A DNA stretch of 64,000 bases from positions 4,402,001 to 4,466,000 of the forward strand of contig NZ_CP065997.1 of NCBI RefSeq assembly GCF_016127315.1, read 5' to 3'. The stretch is from Achromobacter deleyi (lineage in GTDB: Bacteria; Pseudomonadota; Gammaproteobacteria; Burkholderiales; Burkholderiaceae_B). The notes below the pieces were generated by a model, which was not told the DNA's origin, did not search any database, and saw nothing but the letters and a program-made list of their open reading frames with translations. Of this stretch, positions 8,165 to 17,109 are shown piece after piece. Every line of letters begins with the position of its first letter. Positions within the stretch are counted from its first letter, which is position 1. The translations under genes and the position numbers were made by a program.

Positions 8165-9481
8165 TCAGGCCGCGGCAGCGGGCGCGACGTCCAGCGCGAG
8201 GCGGCGCTTGTGGCCGGCCAGCGCCCAGATCGACACCAGCGTGATCGCCGACAGCGTTGAATAGAAGATCGCCAGCGGCAGCCATTGGCCGGGGTAGTGG
8301 TAGGTCAGCCAGGTGCCGACCAGCGGCGTCATGCCGCCGGCGACCGCCCCGCACAACTGGTACGACAGCGAGATGCCGGAATAGCGCACGTGGGTGGGGA
8401 ACGCCGAGCTGATGTAGCCGGCCATGGCGGAATAGATCGCGGCCATGAAGACCAGCACGATGGCGATGCCACCGATGATGCTGTAGGGCGTGCCCTGCGA
8501 CACGAGCATGAACATGGGATAGGGCGCCAACACCGAGCAGAAGGCGGCGGTGATGAGGACGCGGGTGGGACCGATGGCGTCCGCCAGCCAGGCGGCCAGC
8601 GGCTGCACGAAGAACTGGATGATGGCGACCACGAACAGGCAATCCAGGATCAGCGTGCGGCTCAGGCCCATCGTCTGGGTGGTGTACGACAGCATGAAGG
8701 TGTTGGTGAAATAGATGCCGCCGATCGCCACGGTGCACACGCCCATGCACAGCAGCACGGTGCGCCAGGCGGTGCGCAGCACTTCCTTGGCCGGGATCTC
8801 GGCGCGCTCCTGGCGCTCGAGCACCTTGGCGAAATCGGGAGATTCGTTGACGCCGATCCGGATGAAGTAGCCGACCAGCAGCAGCACCGCGCTGATCAGG
8901 AAGGGCACGCGCCAGCCCCAGCTGACGAAGTCGGCCTCGTCCAGCGTCGTCAGCAGCCGGAACGCAAGCAGCGACAGGATCAGGCCGGCCGGGCTGCCCA
9001 ATTGCGCGAACGAGGCGGCGAAGGTGCGGCGGCGTTGCGAGGCGTGTTCGCCGGCCATCAAGACCGCGCCGCCCCACTCGCCGCCCACCGCCAGGCCCTG
9101 CGCCAGGCGCAGCAGCAGCAACAGGGCGGGCGCCCACAGGCCGGCCGTGGCGTAGCTGGGCAGCAGGCCGATGCCGACCGTGGCCAGGCCCATGATGACC
9201 AGGGTCGCCATCAACGCGTTCTTGCGGCCGACGCGGTCGCCGAGATGGCCGAAGATGACGCCGCCGAGCGGCCGCGCCAGGAAACCGGCGGCGAAAGTGC
9301 CAAACGACGCCATGGTGCTGACGAACGGATCGGCGGTGGGAAAGAACACCTTGCCGAACACCAGCGCGGCGGCCGTGGCGTAGATGTAGAAGTCGTACCA
9401 CTCGATGGTGGTGCCGACGAATGCGGCGGTCGCGGCCCGGACGGGTTGGCGCGCCGCCGGCGCATGGGCGGGAGCGGTCAT
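8165..9481 (-). CDS. MFS transporter, metabolite:H+ symporter (MHS) family
   Basis: The 438-residue inner-membrane carrier has about 12 transmembrane helices. The MHS-family opening FVGTTIEWYDFYIYATAAAL and the loop 2-3 motif GHLGDRVGRKNALMATLV are clear. The family imports organic acids, shikimate, proline/betaine and similar compounds with protons. AGAGGAAA before the ATG at 9481 decides the start over an upstream in-frame ATG at 9550. It probably shares a transcript with the M20 amidohydrolase downstream and is divergent from a LysR gene. Confidence 0.92.
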   Translation of the reverse strand: MTAPAHAPAARQPVRAATAAFVGTTIEWYDFYIYATAAALVFGKVFFPTADPFVSTMASFGTFAAGFLARPLGGVIFGHLGDRVGRKNALMATLVIMGLATVGIGLLPSYATAGLWAPALLLLLRLAQGLAVGGEWGGAVLMAGEHASQRRRTFAASFAQLGSPAGLILSLLAFRLLTTLDEADFVSWGWRVPFLISAVLLLVGYFIRIGVNESPDFAKVLERQERAEIPAKEVLRTAWRTVLLCMGVCTVAIGGIYFTNTFMLSYTTQTMGLSRTLILDCLFVVAIIQFFVQPLAAWLADAIGPTRVLITAAFCSVLAPYPMFMLVSQGTPYSIIGGIAIVLVFMAAIYSAMAGYISSAFPTHVRYSGISLSYQLCGAVAGGMTPLVGTWLTYHYPGQWLPLAIFYSTLSAITLVSIWALAGHKRRLALDVAPAAAA

Positions 9482-9560
9482 GGGTTTCCTCTTGGGGTGT
9501 TGTCGTTGTTCGAAGGCGTGTTTATCGCTCCCGCCTAGATATAACGTCAATTTATGATTT

Positions 9561-9586
9561 TTAATTCTTCACTTAAGTAGAATTAA
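9561..9586. promoter_or_regulatory. Large palindromic operator between MFS and LysR genes
   Basis: TTAATTCT and AGAATTAA are perfect inverted repeats separated by 10 bases, 8 of which (ACTTAAGT) are themselves palindromic. The element lies in the AT-rich 136-base gap between the divergent transporter and LysR genes, an expected LysR binding place. Confidence 0.6.
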
Positions 9587-9617
9587 TGTTTTGCCGATTC
9601 CTCGTACAGGCCTGCGA

Positions 9618-10598
9618 ATGAAGAACACCCACCCCGCCGACGTGCGCAGCGGCGACCGCCTCGACTGGAACCTGCTGCGAACCTTCCTGGTGATCGTGCA
9701 GGAGCGCAGCATCAGCGGCGCGGCCGCCAAGCTGCACCTGACGCAATCGGCTGTCAGCCAGGCGCTCAAGCGGCTCGAGGAACAGCTGGACCGGCGCCTG
9801 ATCGAGCGGCACAACCAGGCCTTCACCGTCACCAATGCCGGCGAAGAGGTGTGCCGCGCTGCAGAGGCCATCTATGGCAACGTGGCGCAACTGCTGACCG
9901 ACGTGTCGCAGACGGAGGTCGAGGCGACCGGCCGCATCCACCTGCTGGTGGCCAGCCGCATTCACTCCCAGGTCTACGACGATTTCTGGACGGCGTTCCA
10001 CGCGGCCTATCCGCGCATCGACGTGCAGATGGATGTGCTGCCCAGCAGCGAGATCGTTACGCTGATGCAGCAGCGCGTGGGCACGGCGGGCATCGCGCTG
10101 TGCCGGCAGATGCCCAAGCGGCTCGAGAACAAGGTTTTCCTGCACCAGCGCTACGCGCTGTTCTGTGGACGCAACCACGCGCTGTTCGGCCGGCAAGATC
10201 TGCGCATCGAAGACCTGATGGGCGAGAACTTCGTTTCTTTCGCCAGCGATGCCCTGGGCGACAGCCTGTCGCCCTTGACGATCTTTCGCGATCAGCGCGG
10301 GTTTTCAGGACGGGTGGTGGCGACGTCCACCCAGCATGACGAGGTCAAGCGCCTGCTCATTGCCGGCTTCGGCATCGGCTGCCTGCCCGAGCACAGCGTG
10401 CGGCGCGATCTCGCCGAGGGCCGGTTGTGGCGGCTGCCGCCCGGCGAGGGCGTGTGTTCGGTCGACTTGCACCTGTTGTGGCATCGGGACGTGCAACGCA
10501 GCCCGGCCGAAGCGGCCTTCCTCAAGCTCTTTCGCGACTACATCGACGGGTTCACCATGGCCGAACGGCTGGTGCCCGGCAATCTGCCGCCGCCTTGA
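9618..10598 (+). CDS. LysR-type transcriptional regulator
   Basis: The 326-residue regulator has a winged helix-turn-helix at about 20-80 (LLRTFLVIVQERSISGAAAK, then LHLTQSAVSQALKRLEEQL) and a periplasmic-binding-fold effector domain. An in-frame TTG at 9591 also exists; the ATG at 9618 was chosen because it places the helix-turn-helix at the normal distance from the N-terminus. It is divergent from the MHS transporter/M20 pair and shares with it the palindrome at 9561-9586, so it probably controls that operon in response to its substrate. Confidence 0.9.
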   Translation: MKNTHPADVRSGDRLDWNLLRTFLVIVQERSISGAAAKLHLTQSAVSQALKRLEEQLDRRLIERHNQAFTVTNAGEEVCRAAEAIYGNVAQLLTDVSQTEVEATGRIHLLVASRIHSQVYDDFWTAFHAAYPRIDVQMDVLPSSEIVTLMQQRVGTAGIALCRQMPKRLENKVFLHQRYALFCGRNHALFGRQDLRIEDLMGENFVSFASDALGDSLSPLTIFRDQRGFSGRVVATSTQHDEVKRLLIAGFGIGCLPEHSVRRDLAEGRLWRLPPGEGVCSVDLHLLWHRDVQRSPAEAAFLKLFRDYIDGFTMAERLVPGNLPPP

Positions 10599-10620
10599 CG
10601 CGCGAGGTCCGACGCGCGGG

Positions 10621-11520
10621 TCAGCGCGGCTGGGCGGCGATGCCGTCGCGCACCTGGCGGAACATCGTCATGGCGGCGGGCATGGCATCGCGCAGGGTGG
10701 CGCAGGCCATGTGGACGCGGCCTTGCGGCAAGGCGACGTCGGCGTAGTAGTACAGCGTGTCCGGGCGGCCGGGGCCGGGCGCCGCGAGGTAGTCCAGGCC
10801 CTGCGCGCCGGCCAGGGTGAAGCGGTCATACAGCTCGATGGATCCGCGCAACCGGCGTTGCCGGCGTTCGGCGGCGGTGACCTGGGTGCGTAGCGTCTGC
10901 GCGGCGGGCGGCTTGGCGCCGGCCGGCGTGGCCTGGAAGCCGATGCGGCACAGGTACTTGGCTTCCTGCGCCTTGGGCGGGAAGCCGTCGGGGCTGGAGA
11001 CCTCGATCTGGGCGTCGTACCTGCCGCGGGTGGGCGCGGGGCCGACACGCAGCGGCGAGGGCACGGTGACGCCGAAGCCGGTGGCGGCGTCGACATAGCG
11101 GCGCGGCGGGATGTCGGTGGGCGGCGCCCTGTCGCTGGGCGCGGCCGTGTCATCCTCCTGCTGGAAACGCAGCGGCAGCATCAGTTCGGTTTTTTCCTGG
11201 GTCATGGTGACGGGAAAGGCCGGCAGCGGGCCGGCGCGCCGCACCATCGCGACGGCGGCTTTGTCGACCGCGGCATCGCCGGAGGACCGGCTCACCGCGA
11301 TGTCGTAGAGGGTGCCGTTGCGCAGCACCGTGATCTTCAGCGACAGGCTGATGGAGCCGCCGAGGCGGTGCGCCTCGCGCGGGTAGTCCAGGCGGCTGAT
11401 CAAGCGGCGTTGCACGGCCTGGGTCCATTCAGCCTCGTTGGCGGGCACGGCGGCGACGGCGGGGGCTGCCGCACAGGCGAGGGTGAGGGTCAGGCCGCAA
11501 GCGATGGACCGCCAATGCAT
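10621..11520 (-). CDS. Periplasmic TonB C-terminal-domain protein
   Basis: The 299-residue protein has a signal peptide (MHWRSIACGLTLTLACAAAP, cleavage near AVAA-VPAN). Residues about 35-110 look like a TonB C-terminal domain (P-R-E-A-H-R-L-G-G-S, then VLRNGTLYDIAVSRSSGDAA and A-M-V-R-R-A-G-P-L-P-A-F-P). A C-terminal half of about 170 residues of unknown family follows (TGFGVTVPSPL near its start). Unlike real TonB it has no proline-rich spanner and no membrane anchor beyond the signal, so it is unlikely to energise receptors. It is convergent with the LysR gene to the left and stands alone. Upstream start codons exist to 11664, but the signal peptide fixes the ATG at 11520. Confidence 0.75.
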   Translation of the reverse strand: MHWRSIACGLTLTLACAAAPAVAAVPANEAEWTQAVQRRLISRLDYPREAHRLGGSISLSLKITVLRNGTLYDIAVSRSSGDAAVDKAAVAMVRRAGPLPAFPVTMTQEKTELMLPLRFQQEDDTAAPSDRAPPTDIPPRRYVDAATGFGVTVPSPLRVGPAPTRGRYDAQIEVSSPDGFPPKAQEAKYLCRIGFQATPAGAKPPAAQTLRTQVTAAERRQRRLRGSIELYDRFTLAGAQGLDYLAAPGPGRPDTLYYYADVALPQGRVHMACATLRDAMPAAMTMFRQVRDGIAAQPR

Positions 11521-11669
11521 TGGGGGAGTCTCCGGATGAGGATGGGTCCGGCGCGGGCCGGATGACACGAGCGACGCGGCCGACGCGGACGTCGTCAGGG
11601 CGAGCATACCCGAGCGCGGTGGCCACGCCGCGGGCGTGGCGGCCGGCGCGACCGGCCCGGGCACCGCCG

Positions 11670-12557
11670 TTACCCGAACGCCGCCCGCACCGCGTCGAAA
11701 GCCGCCGCGACCATCGGTTCCTCGCGCCGCGAAGCCAGCGTGATGAAGGCCAGTTCCGCCTCGATCGACAGCCCCGGCGCCAGCGCCAGCCCGTGCGCCT
11801 GCGATTCGCGCAGGGCGATGGAGTCGCGCGCCAGGGTCAGGCCGACGCCGGAGCGCACCAGGTCCAGCATCGAGGCTTCCTGGTCGACTTCGGCGACCGC
11901 GTTGGGGGCGACGCCCAGTTCGCTGAATTTCGCCGCGAGCAGGCGGTGGTGCACCGAGTCGGGCGGGGTCCAGATCCAGGGCAGGGCGGCGATCTCGTGC
12001 CAGCCGCGGCCGGCCAGTTGCGGGCCCCAGCCCTTGGGCGCCACCACGTAGTAGGAGAACGCCGCCAGCGGCAGGGCATGCAGCGCGGGCTGGCCGTGCC
12101 CCGGGCCGCGCGGACCGAGCGAGAAGCCGACGTCCAGCTCGCCGTTGCGCACCAGGCGGGCGACCGAGCCGGACATGCCGTGGCGCAGGGTGGGGCGGAT
12201 CTTGGGGTAGTGCTGCACCAGGTATTGCAGGGTGGCGCCCAGCCGCAGGAATTCGGGGTCGAGGATGGTGCCCAGGCGCAGTTCCCCCTGCACCGTGACG
12301 CGCAGGGCGCCGATGGCGCGCTCGAAGTCTTCCAGCGCGTCCAGCACGCGCTGGGCCGAGGGCAGCAGGGCGCGGCCGTCGGCATTGGGCGCCAGGCCCT
12401 GGGCGGTGCGGGTGAATAGCGGCAGGTCCAGGGCCTCCTGGAAGCTCTTGAGCTGCAGGCTGAGCGCCGGCTGCGTCAGGTGCAGGTGCTCGGCCGCGCG
12501 CGTCAGGTTGCCGACGCGCGCCACGGCGGCAAAGGTGCGGATGTGCTTGAGGTCCAT
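11670..12557 (-). CDS. LysR-type transcriptional regulator
   Basis: The 295-residue regulator begins MDLKHIRTFAAVARVGNLTR with the helix-turn-helix continuing AAEHLHLTQPALSLQLKSFQ. The effector domain follows from about residue 90. It is divergent from a GMC oxidoreductase gene 135 bases away and is the likely regulator of that gene. A T-N11-A site with TTAT/ATAA arms lies in the gap. Confidence 0.92.
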   Translation of the reverse strand: MDLKHIRTFAAVARVGNLTRAAEHLHLTQPALSLQLKSFQEALDLPLFTRTAQGLAPNADGRALLPSAQRVLDALEDFERAIGALRVTVQGELRLGTILDPEFLRLGATLQYLVQHYPKIRPTLRHGMSGSVARLVRNGELDVGFSLGPRGPGHGQPALHALPLAAFSYYVVAPKGWGPQLAGRGWHEIAALPWIWTPPDSVHHRLLAAKFSELGVAPNAVAEVDQEASMLDLVRSGVGLTLARDSIALRESQAHGLALAPGLSIEAELAFITLASRREEPMVAAAFDAVRAAFG

Positions 12558-12588
12558 GGCTCGTTTCCCGCGTAAAGGGCGATACCCA

Positions 12589-12607
12589 TTATTAAAGAGA
12601 CTTATAA
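12589..12607. promoter_or_regulatory. LysR-type operator candidate before the GMC oxidoreductase
   Basis: TTAT-N11-ATAA (12589-12607) fits the LysR T-N11-A rule with four-base inverted arms. It lies 31 bases from the LysR start codon and 85 bases from the oxidoreductase start. Confidence 0.5.
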
Positions 12608-12692
12608 AGCGCTTTTCAACAATTCATTGGACAGGGCCGGCCGGCTGCGCGACAGTGGCACGGCCACTTGAGACTTAAAAGAAGAAGCGCAA

Positions 12693-14336
12693 ATGGAGAC
12701 ATATGACTACATCATCGTGGGCGCGGGGTCGGCGGGCTGCGTGCTGGCCAACCGCCTGAGCCGCGACCCCGCGGTGCGCGTGCTGCTGCTGGAGGCGGGC
12801 GGGCGCGACAACTACCACTGGATCCACATCCCGGTCGGCTACCTGTATTGCATCGGCAATCCCCGCACCGACTGGATGTACCGCACCGGCGCCGAGCCGG
12901 GCCTGGGCGGACGCTCGCTGATCTATCCGCGCGGCCGCGTGCTGGGCGGCTGCTCATCGATCAACGGCATGATCTACATGCGCGGCCAGCGCCAGGACTA
13001 TGACGAATGGGCCGGGATCGCCGGCGATCCGGCGTGGGGCTGGGACCAGGTGCTGCCGGTGTTCAAGCGCAGCGAGGATCATTACCGCGGGGGCGACGAA
13101 TTCCACGGCGCCGGCGGCGAATGGCGGGTCGAGGCGCAGCGGCTGCGCTGGGACATCCTCGACGCGTTCGCCGATGCGGCCGCGCAGGAAGGCATTCCGC
13201 GGGTGCAGGATTTCAACCGGGGCGACAACTTCGGGGTCGGCTATTTCGACGTGAACCAGCGCCGCGGCTGGCGCTGGAATACCGCCAAGGCGTTCCTGCG
13301 GCCGGTGCGCGAGCGCAGCAACCTGCACGTGATGACGGGCGCGCACGTCGAGCGCCTGCTGTTCGAGGGCACGCGCTGCGTCGGCGTGCAGGTGCGGCGC
13401 GAAGGCCAGTCCGTCGGCGTCCGCGCCGCGCGCGAAGTGGTGCTGGCGGCCGGCGCCGTCAACACGCCGAAATTGCTGGAACTGTCGGGGATCGGCGAGC
13501 CGGCGCGCCTGCGCGAAAGCGGCATTGCGCTGCGCCATGCCTTGCCGGGCGTGGGCGAGAACCTGCAGGACCATCTGCAACTGCGCGTCATCCTGAAGGT
13601 GCGCGGCGTGAAGACGCTGAACCGCATCGCCTCGACCTGGTGGGGCAAGGCCGGCATCGGGCTGGAATACCTGCTGAACCGCAGCGGGCCGATGAGCATG
13701 GCGCCGTCGCAACTGGGGGCGTTCGCCAAATCCGATCCGGGGCAGGAACGGGCTAACCTGGAATTCCATGTGCAGCCCTTGTCGCTGGGCGCGTTCGGCG
13801 AGCCGCTGCATGGTTTCGACGCGTTCACGGCCAGCGTCTGCAACCTGCGGCCGGTGTCGCGCGGCAGCGTGCACGCGCAGGGGGCGGACGGTTCGCTGCC
13901 GCCCGTGATCACGCCGAATTATCTGAAGGAAGATCAGGACCTGAAGGTGGCGGCCGACGCCATTCGCCTGGTGCGGCGCATCAGCGCGGCGCCCGCGCTG
14001 CAGCGCTACCAGCCCGAGGAGTGGCTGCCGGGTCCGGCCTACCAGAGCGAGGCCGAGCTGCGCGAGGCGGCCGGCAAGATCGGCACCACCATCTTCCATC
14101 CGGTCGGCACCTGCGCCATGGGCCGCCGCGCCGACGACGGCGCGGTGGTGGATGCGCGCCTGCGCGTGCATGGCCTGCAAGGCCTGCGCGTGGCCGACGC
14201 GTCGATCATGCCGACGATCACGTCGGGCAACACCAATTCGCCGACCATCATGATCGCCGAGCGGGCGGCGCAGATGATCCTGGAGGACGCGGCGCGCGTC
14301 GGCGCCGAGGCGCAGCCGGCCGAACTGGTGGCGTGA
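12693..14336 (+). CDS. GMC-family FAD-dependent oxidoreductase (choline dehydrogenase-like)
   Basis: The 547-residue flavoenzyme oxidises an alcohol to an aldehyde or ketone. FAD binding is shown by DYIIVGAGSAGCVLANRL and LLLEAGG at the start. GMC signature 1 is seen in GRVLGGCSSINGMIYMRGQ, and signature 2 in the AAGAVNTPKLLELSGIG stretch. The active-site histidine region is HPVGTCAMG, followed by V-A-D-A-S-I-M-P and S-G-N-T-N-S-P-T. Length is standard for choline or aromatic-alcohol dehydrogenases of bacteria. The divergent LysR suggests induction by its substrate, which cannot be told from sequence. No betaine-pathway genes accompany it. Confidence 0.93.
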   Translation: METYDYIIVGAGSAGCVLANRLSRDPAVRVLLLEAGGRDNYHWIHIPVGYLYCIGNPRTDWMYRTGAEPGLGGRSLIYPRGRVLGGCSSINGMIYMRGQRQDYDEWAGIAGDPAWGWDQVLPVFKRSEDHYRGGDEFHGAGGEWRVEAQRLRWDILDAFADAAAQEGIPRVQDFNRGDNFGVGYFDVNQRRGWRWNTAKAFLRPVRERSNLHVMTGAHVERLLFEGTRCVGVQVRREGQSVGVRAAREVVLAAGAVNTPKLLELSGIGEPARLRESGIALRHALPGVGENLQDHLQLRVILKVRGVKTLNRIASTWWGKAGIGLEYLLNRSGPMSMAPSQLGAFAKSDPGQERANLEFHVQPLSLGAFGEPLHGFDAFTASVCNLRPVSRGSVHAQGADGSLPPVITPNYLKEDQDLKVAADAIRLVRRISAAPALQRYQPEEWLPGPAYQSEAELREAAGKIGTTIFHPVGTCAMGRRADDGAVVDARLRVHGLQGLRVADASIMPTITSGNTNSPTIMIAERAAQMILEDAARVGAEAQPAELVA

Positions 14337-14398
14337 GGGGAGACGCCCGCGATGCGGCGGGCAAGCCTGCGCGTTCTTTACTCACCCTGCTGACCCGC

Positions 14399-14440
14399 AT
14401 ATCGGCCGCTGCTCCCGGGGACGGGGGCAGCGGCCGATAT
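14399..14440. terminator. Long GC-rich hairpin between convergent genes
   Basis: ATATCGGCCGCTGC and GCAGCGGCCGATAT form a perfect 14-bp stem with a 14-base loop that can pair further (CCC with GGG). It lies between the ends of the GMC oxidoreductase and cfa, so it could end transcription from both sides. There is no T-run. Confidence 0.5.
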
Positions 14441-14445
14441 CCTCG

Positions 14446-15621
14446 TCAGCGCAGCGAGCGGTACATCTCCTGGCGCTGCGGATGCGTCAGGATCACCTGC
14501 CACAGCTGCCCTTCGCGCGAACGGAAGAAGCCGGCGCAACACATCAGGTAGTACTGCCACATGCGGTAGAAGCGCGTGCCGTAGCGTTCCTGCAGTTGCG
14601 GCCAGGCGCGCTGGAAGTTGTCCCACCAGGCCATCAGCGTGCGGTCGTAGTCGGCGCCGAAGTTGTGCCAGTCCTCGATGATGAAGCGGCCTTCCACCGA
14701 CGTGCTGATCTCGCGCGCCGAGGGCAGCTTGCCGTTGGGGAAGACGTAGCGGTCGATCCAGGGGTCGGTGCTCTGGCTGGTCGAGGCGATGCCGATGGTG
14801 TGCAGCAGGAAGATGCCGCCGGGCGCCATCAGCCGCTGCACATGGGTGAAGTAGGTGTCGTAGTTCTTGGGGCCGACGTGCTCGAACATGCCGACCGACA
14901 CCACCTTGTCGAAGCTGCCCTGCAGGTCGCGGTAGTCCTGCAGCAGCAGTTCCACCGGCAGGCCGCGCACGCGTTCCTGCGCCAGCGCCAGCTGCTCCTT
15001 GGAGACGGTGACGCCGGTGACCTTGGCGCCGTAGCGCTCGGCGGCGAACTTGGCCAGCCCGCCCCAGCCGCAGCCGATGTCCAGCAGCGTCTCGCCGGGC
15101 TTGAGCTGCAGCTTGCGGCAGATCATGTCGAGCTTGGCTTCCTGCGCGGCTTCCAGCGTGTCGGCCTGTTCCCAGAAGGCGCAGGAATAGATCATGCGGC
15201 TGTCGAGCATGGCCTCGAATACGTCGTTGCCGGCGTCGTAGTGCTGTTCGCCGACCTCGAAGGCGCGGTTTTTGGATTGCAGGTTGAACAGCTTGTGGCG
15301 CAGGTGCTCGGCGATCAGCTTGACGCGCGCCAGGCCGAGGGCGGCCGAGCCCATGTCGGCGCGCAGCAGGCGGGTGAACAGTTCGTCGAGCTGCTCGCAA
15401 TCCCATTCGCCGTCCATGTAGGACTCGCCCAGCCCCAGCGACCAGCTGGCGAAGACGCGCTCGTACATGTGTTTGTCATGAACCTGGATGTCCCAGGGGC
15501 GCGAGCCGTTGATCTGGACATCCGCGCGCGCCAGCACGTCCTGCAGGACCTTGGGCGGTTCGGGCGGCGCGGCGTCGGCGCGGGGGGGAGTTAGCTGAGT
15601 AGTCGGACTGCTTTGGTGCAT
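14446..15621 (-). CDS. cfa: Cyclopropane-fatty-acyl-phospholipid synthase
   Basis: The 391-residue S-adenosylmethionine-dependent enzyme adds a methylene across cis double bonds of membrane phospholipid acyl chains, a stationary-phase and acid-stress change. The AdoMet site is LLDIGCGWGGLAKFAAERYG. The active-site cysteine stretch RMIYSCAFW, the VVSVGMFEHVGPKNY motif and the C-terminal FYRMWQYYL are all present. GGAG lies 5 bases before the ATG. It is transcribed in the same direction as, and 132 bases after, a small membrane protein gene. Confidence 0.96.
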   Translation of the reverse strand: MHQSSPTTQLTPPRADAAPPEPPKVLQDVLARADVQINGSRPWDIQVHDKHMYERVFASWSLGLGESYMDGEWDCEQLDELFTRLLRADMGSAALGLARVKLIAEHLRHKLFNLQSKNRAFEVGEQHYDAGNDVFEAMLDSRMIYSCAFWEQADTLEAAQEAKLDMICRKLQLKPGETLLDIGCGWGGLAKFAAERYGAKVTGVTVSKEQLALAQERVRGLPVELLLQDYRDLQGSFDKVVSVGMFEHVGPKNYDTYFTHVQRLMAPGGIFLLHTIGIASTSQSTDPWIDRYVFPNGKLPSAREISTSVEGRFIIEDWHNFGADYDRTLMAWWDNFQRAWPQLQERYGTRFYRMWQYYLMCCAGFFRSREGQLWQVILTHPQRQEMYRSLR

Positions 15622-15753
15622 AGTGACTCCATATCAATTCTGGACTGACTGATCTGGCAATGCTCGAAGCGCATAACTCTCGCCCGGACCGGCGGGTGAA
15701 ATCCAATTTAATGATTGAATCAGGCCGATAGGCAATCTAATTTCAGCGGACCG

Positions 15754-16293
15754 TCAGGGCCGGGATACCTCGGCCGCTGACCCGGGACCCGCCAATCTTA
15801 ACCAACGTATGCTGCTGCGCAAGGCCCAGGTGCATCCTGCCACCAACAGGCCCGTGGCGATGATAAAGACCATGGAAGTAATGGTGTCGTTGATATCGAA
15901 CGAATAATCGTAACGATGGCCTGACCAATAACCCAGGAGGCTGTACAGCAGCACCGCGGCCAGCAGCATCAGCCAGGGTGCGCGCGGCAGCCGTTCCAGC
16001 CCCGGCCGCTGGCCGGTGAAGGCGTGGATGCTGCGCCGCAGCCACCATAGCGCGGCGAGCGCCGGCAGGGCCAGCGCGTAGCGGGAAATCAGGACCACTC
16101 CGAAGATGTCGCCGCTGGCGGTCAGCGCCAGCAGCCAGGGCGGCACCAGCACCACCGCCAGCAGCCAGGCCAGCACCAGTTGCGGACGGCTGCCGCGGCC
16201 GGCGCGCCAGCCGACGACCAGGCCGATGACCAGCACGCCGAACAGGGCGGCGATGAAGAGCAGGGCGGCGGCGACGTAGCCGCCGTTGAGCAT
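15754..16293 (-). CDS. Multi-spanning membrane protein, hypothetical
   Basis: From the ATG at 16293 the product has 179 residues and about five hydrophobic helices: GGYVAAALLFIAALFGVLVI near residue 5, then LAWLLAVVLVPPWLLALT, ISRYALALPALAALWWL, PWLMLLAAVLLYSLLGYW and ITSMVFIIATGLLVAG. No family is recognised. In-frame ATGs at 16308 and 16347 are possible starts; 16293 was preferred because a GGTGGA precedes it and the first helix begins at once. It precedes cfa on the same strand. Confidence 0.6.
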   Translation of the reverse strand: MLNGGYVAAALLFIAALFGVLVIGLVVGWRAGRGSRPQLVLAWLLAVVLVPPWLLALTASGDIFGVVLISRYALALPALAALWWLRRSIHAFTGQRPGLERLPRAPWLMLLAAVLLYSLLGYWSGHRYDYSFDINDTITSMVFIIATGLLVAGCTWALRSSIRWLRLAGPGSAAEVSRP

Positions 16294-16477
16294 GTATCCA
16301 CCAGGCATGGCGCGTGGGGTTCCGGAAGCCGCGAGGCGACGCGCCATTCTAGGGCCAGTCAGTCGCCGCCGAAAGGCGTTGCGGGCGCGTCGCGCGTGGC
16401 GGGAACGCCGCTACACTGGTTGCCTGTTGTTGGCGGACTGCGGTCTGCCGTGTCGCGTCCGTTTCAAGGGGAGTCCC

Positions 16478-17050
16478 ATGGCCACGCGCATTCATCTTTT
16501 CGGCGCATCCGGCTGCGGCGCCACCACGCTGGGCGCCGTCCTGGGCGAGCGCCTGGACGTGCCCCACCTGGAAGCGGACGACTACTACTGGGTGCCGACC
16601 GATCCTCCCTTCACCGACAAGTATCCCAAGGAGGAACGCTGGCGCCGCATCCGCGAACGGCTGCGGGGGCATGACGACTGGGTGCTCAGCGGCGGCTCGG
16701 TCTACAACTGGGGCGAAGGGCTGGTTCCCGAATTCACGCTGGTGGTGTTCCTGCGGCTGCCGGCGGCCGAACGCATGGCCAGGCTGCGGCGACGCGAGGC
16801 CGAGCGCTACGGCGCGATGCTGGATTCGGACAGCGCCGCCCGGGAGAAAAGCCGGCGCTTCCTGGAATGGGCGGCCGGCTACGACAGCGGCGCCGAGGGC
16901 ACCCGCACGCCCGAGCGGCACCGGCAATGGATCCGCGAGCTGCACTGTCCGGTGCTGACGCTGGACACCCGCGCCAGCGTGGCTGACCTGGCCGACCAGG
17001 TGCTGGCCGCGTTGCCGGCGGATATGCCGGTATCCGGAAGCCAGGCCTGA
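16478..17050 (+). CDS. P-loop nucleoside/adenylate-kinase-like protein
   Basis: The 190-residue cytoplasmic protein starts MATRIHLFGASGCGATTLGA, a variant Walker A (G-A-S-G-C-G-A-T-T) in the position typical of adenylate-kinase-like P-loop NTPases. HLEADDYYW provides the acidic substrate-site residues and VLSGGSVYNW resembles the Walker B area. An arginine-rich lid region follows (ERMARLRRREAERYG). AAGGGGAG precedes the ATG. The substrate is unknown. The Walker A has alanine where the usual lysine stands (G-C-G-A-T-T versus G-x-G-K-T/S), so catalytic activity is uncertain. Confidence 0.75.
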   Translation: MATRIHLFGASGCGATTLGAVLGERLDVPHLEADDYYWVPTDPPFTDKYPKEERWRRIRERLRGHDDWVLSGGSVYNWGEGLVPEFTLVVFLRLPAAERMARLRRREAERYGAMLDSDSAAREKSRRFLEWAAGYDSGAEGTRTPERHRQWIRELHCPVLTLDTRASVADLADQVLAALPADMPVSGSQA

Positions 17051-17109
17051 CCCCAGGCCTGACTCCAAGACTGACCCCAGGCCCGACCTTCAGCGCGCAT
17101 CGAACGCTG

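Noticed and set aside
6904..9538. Long plus-strand open frames opposite the M20 amidohydrolase and the MHS transporter
   Set aside because: They carry no motifs and lie opposite two clearly identified genes.
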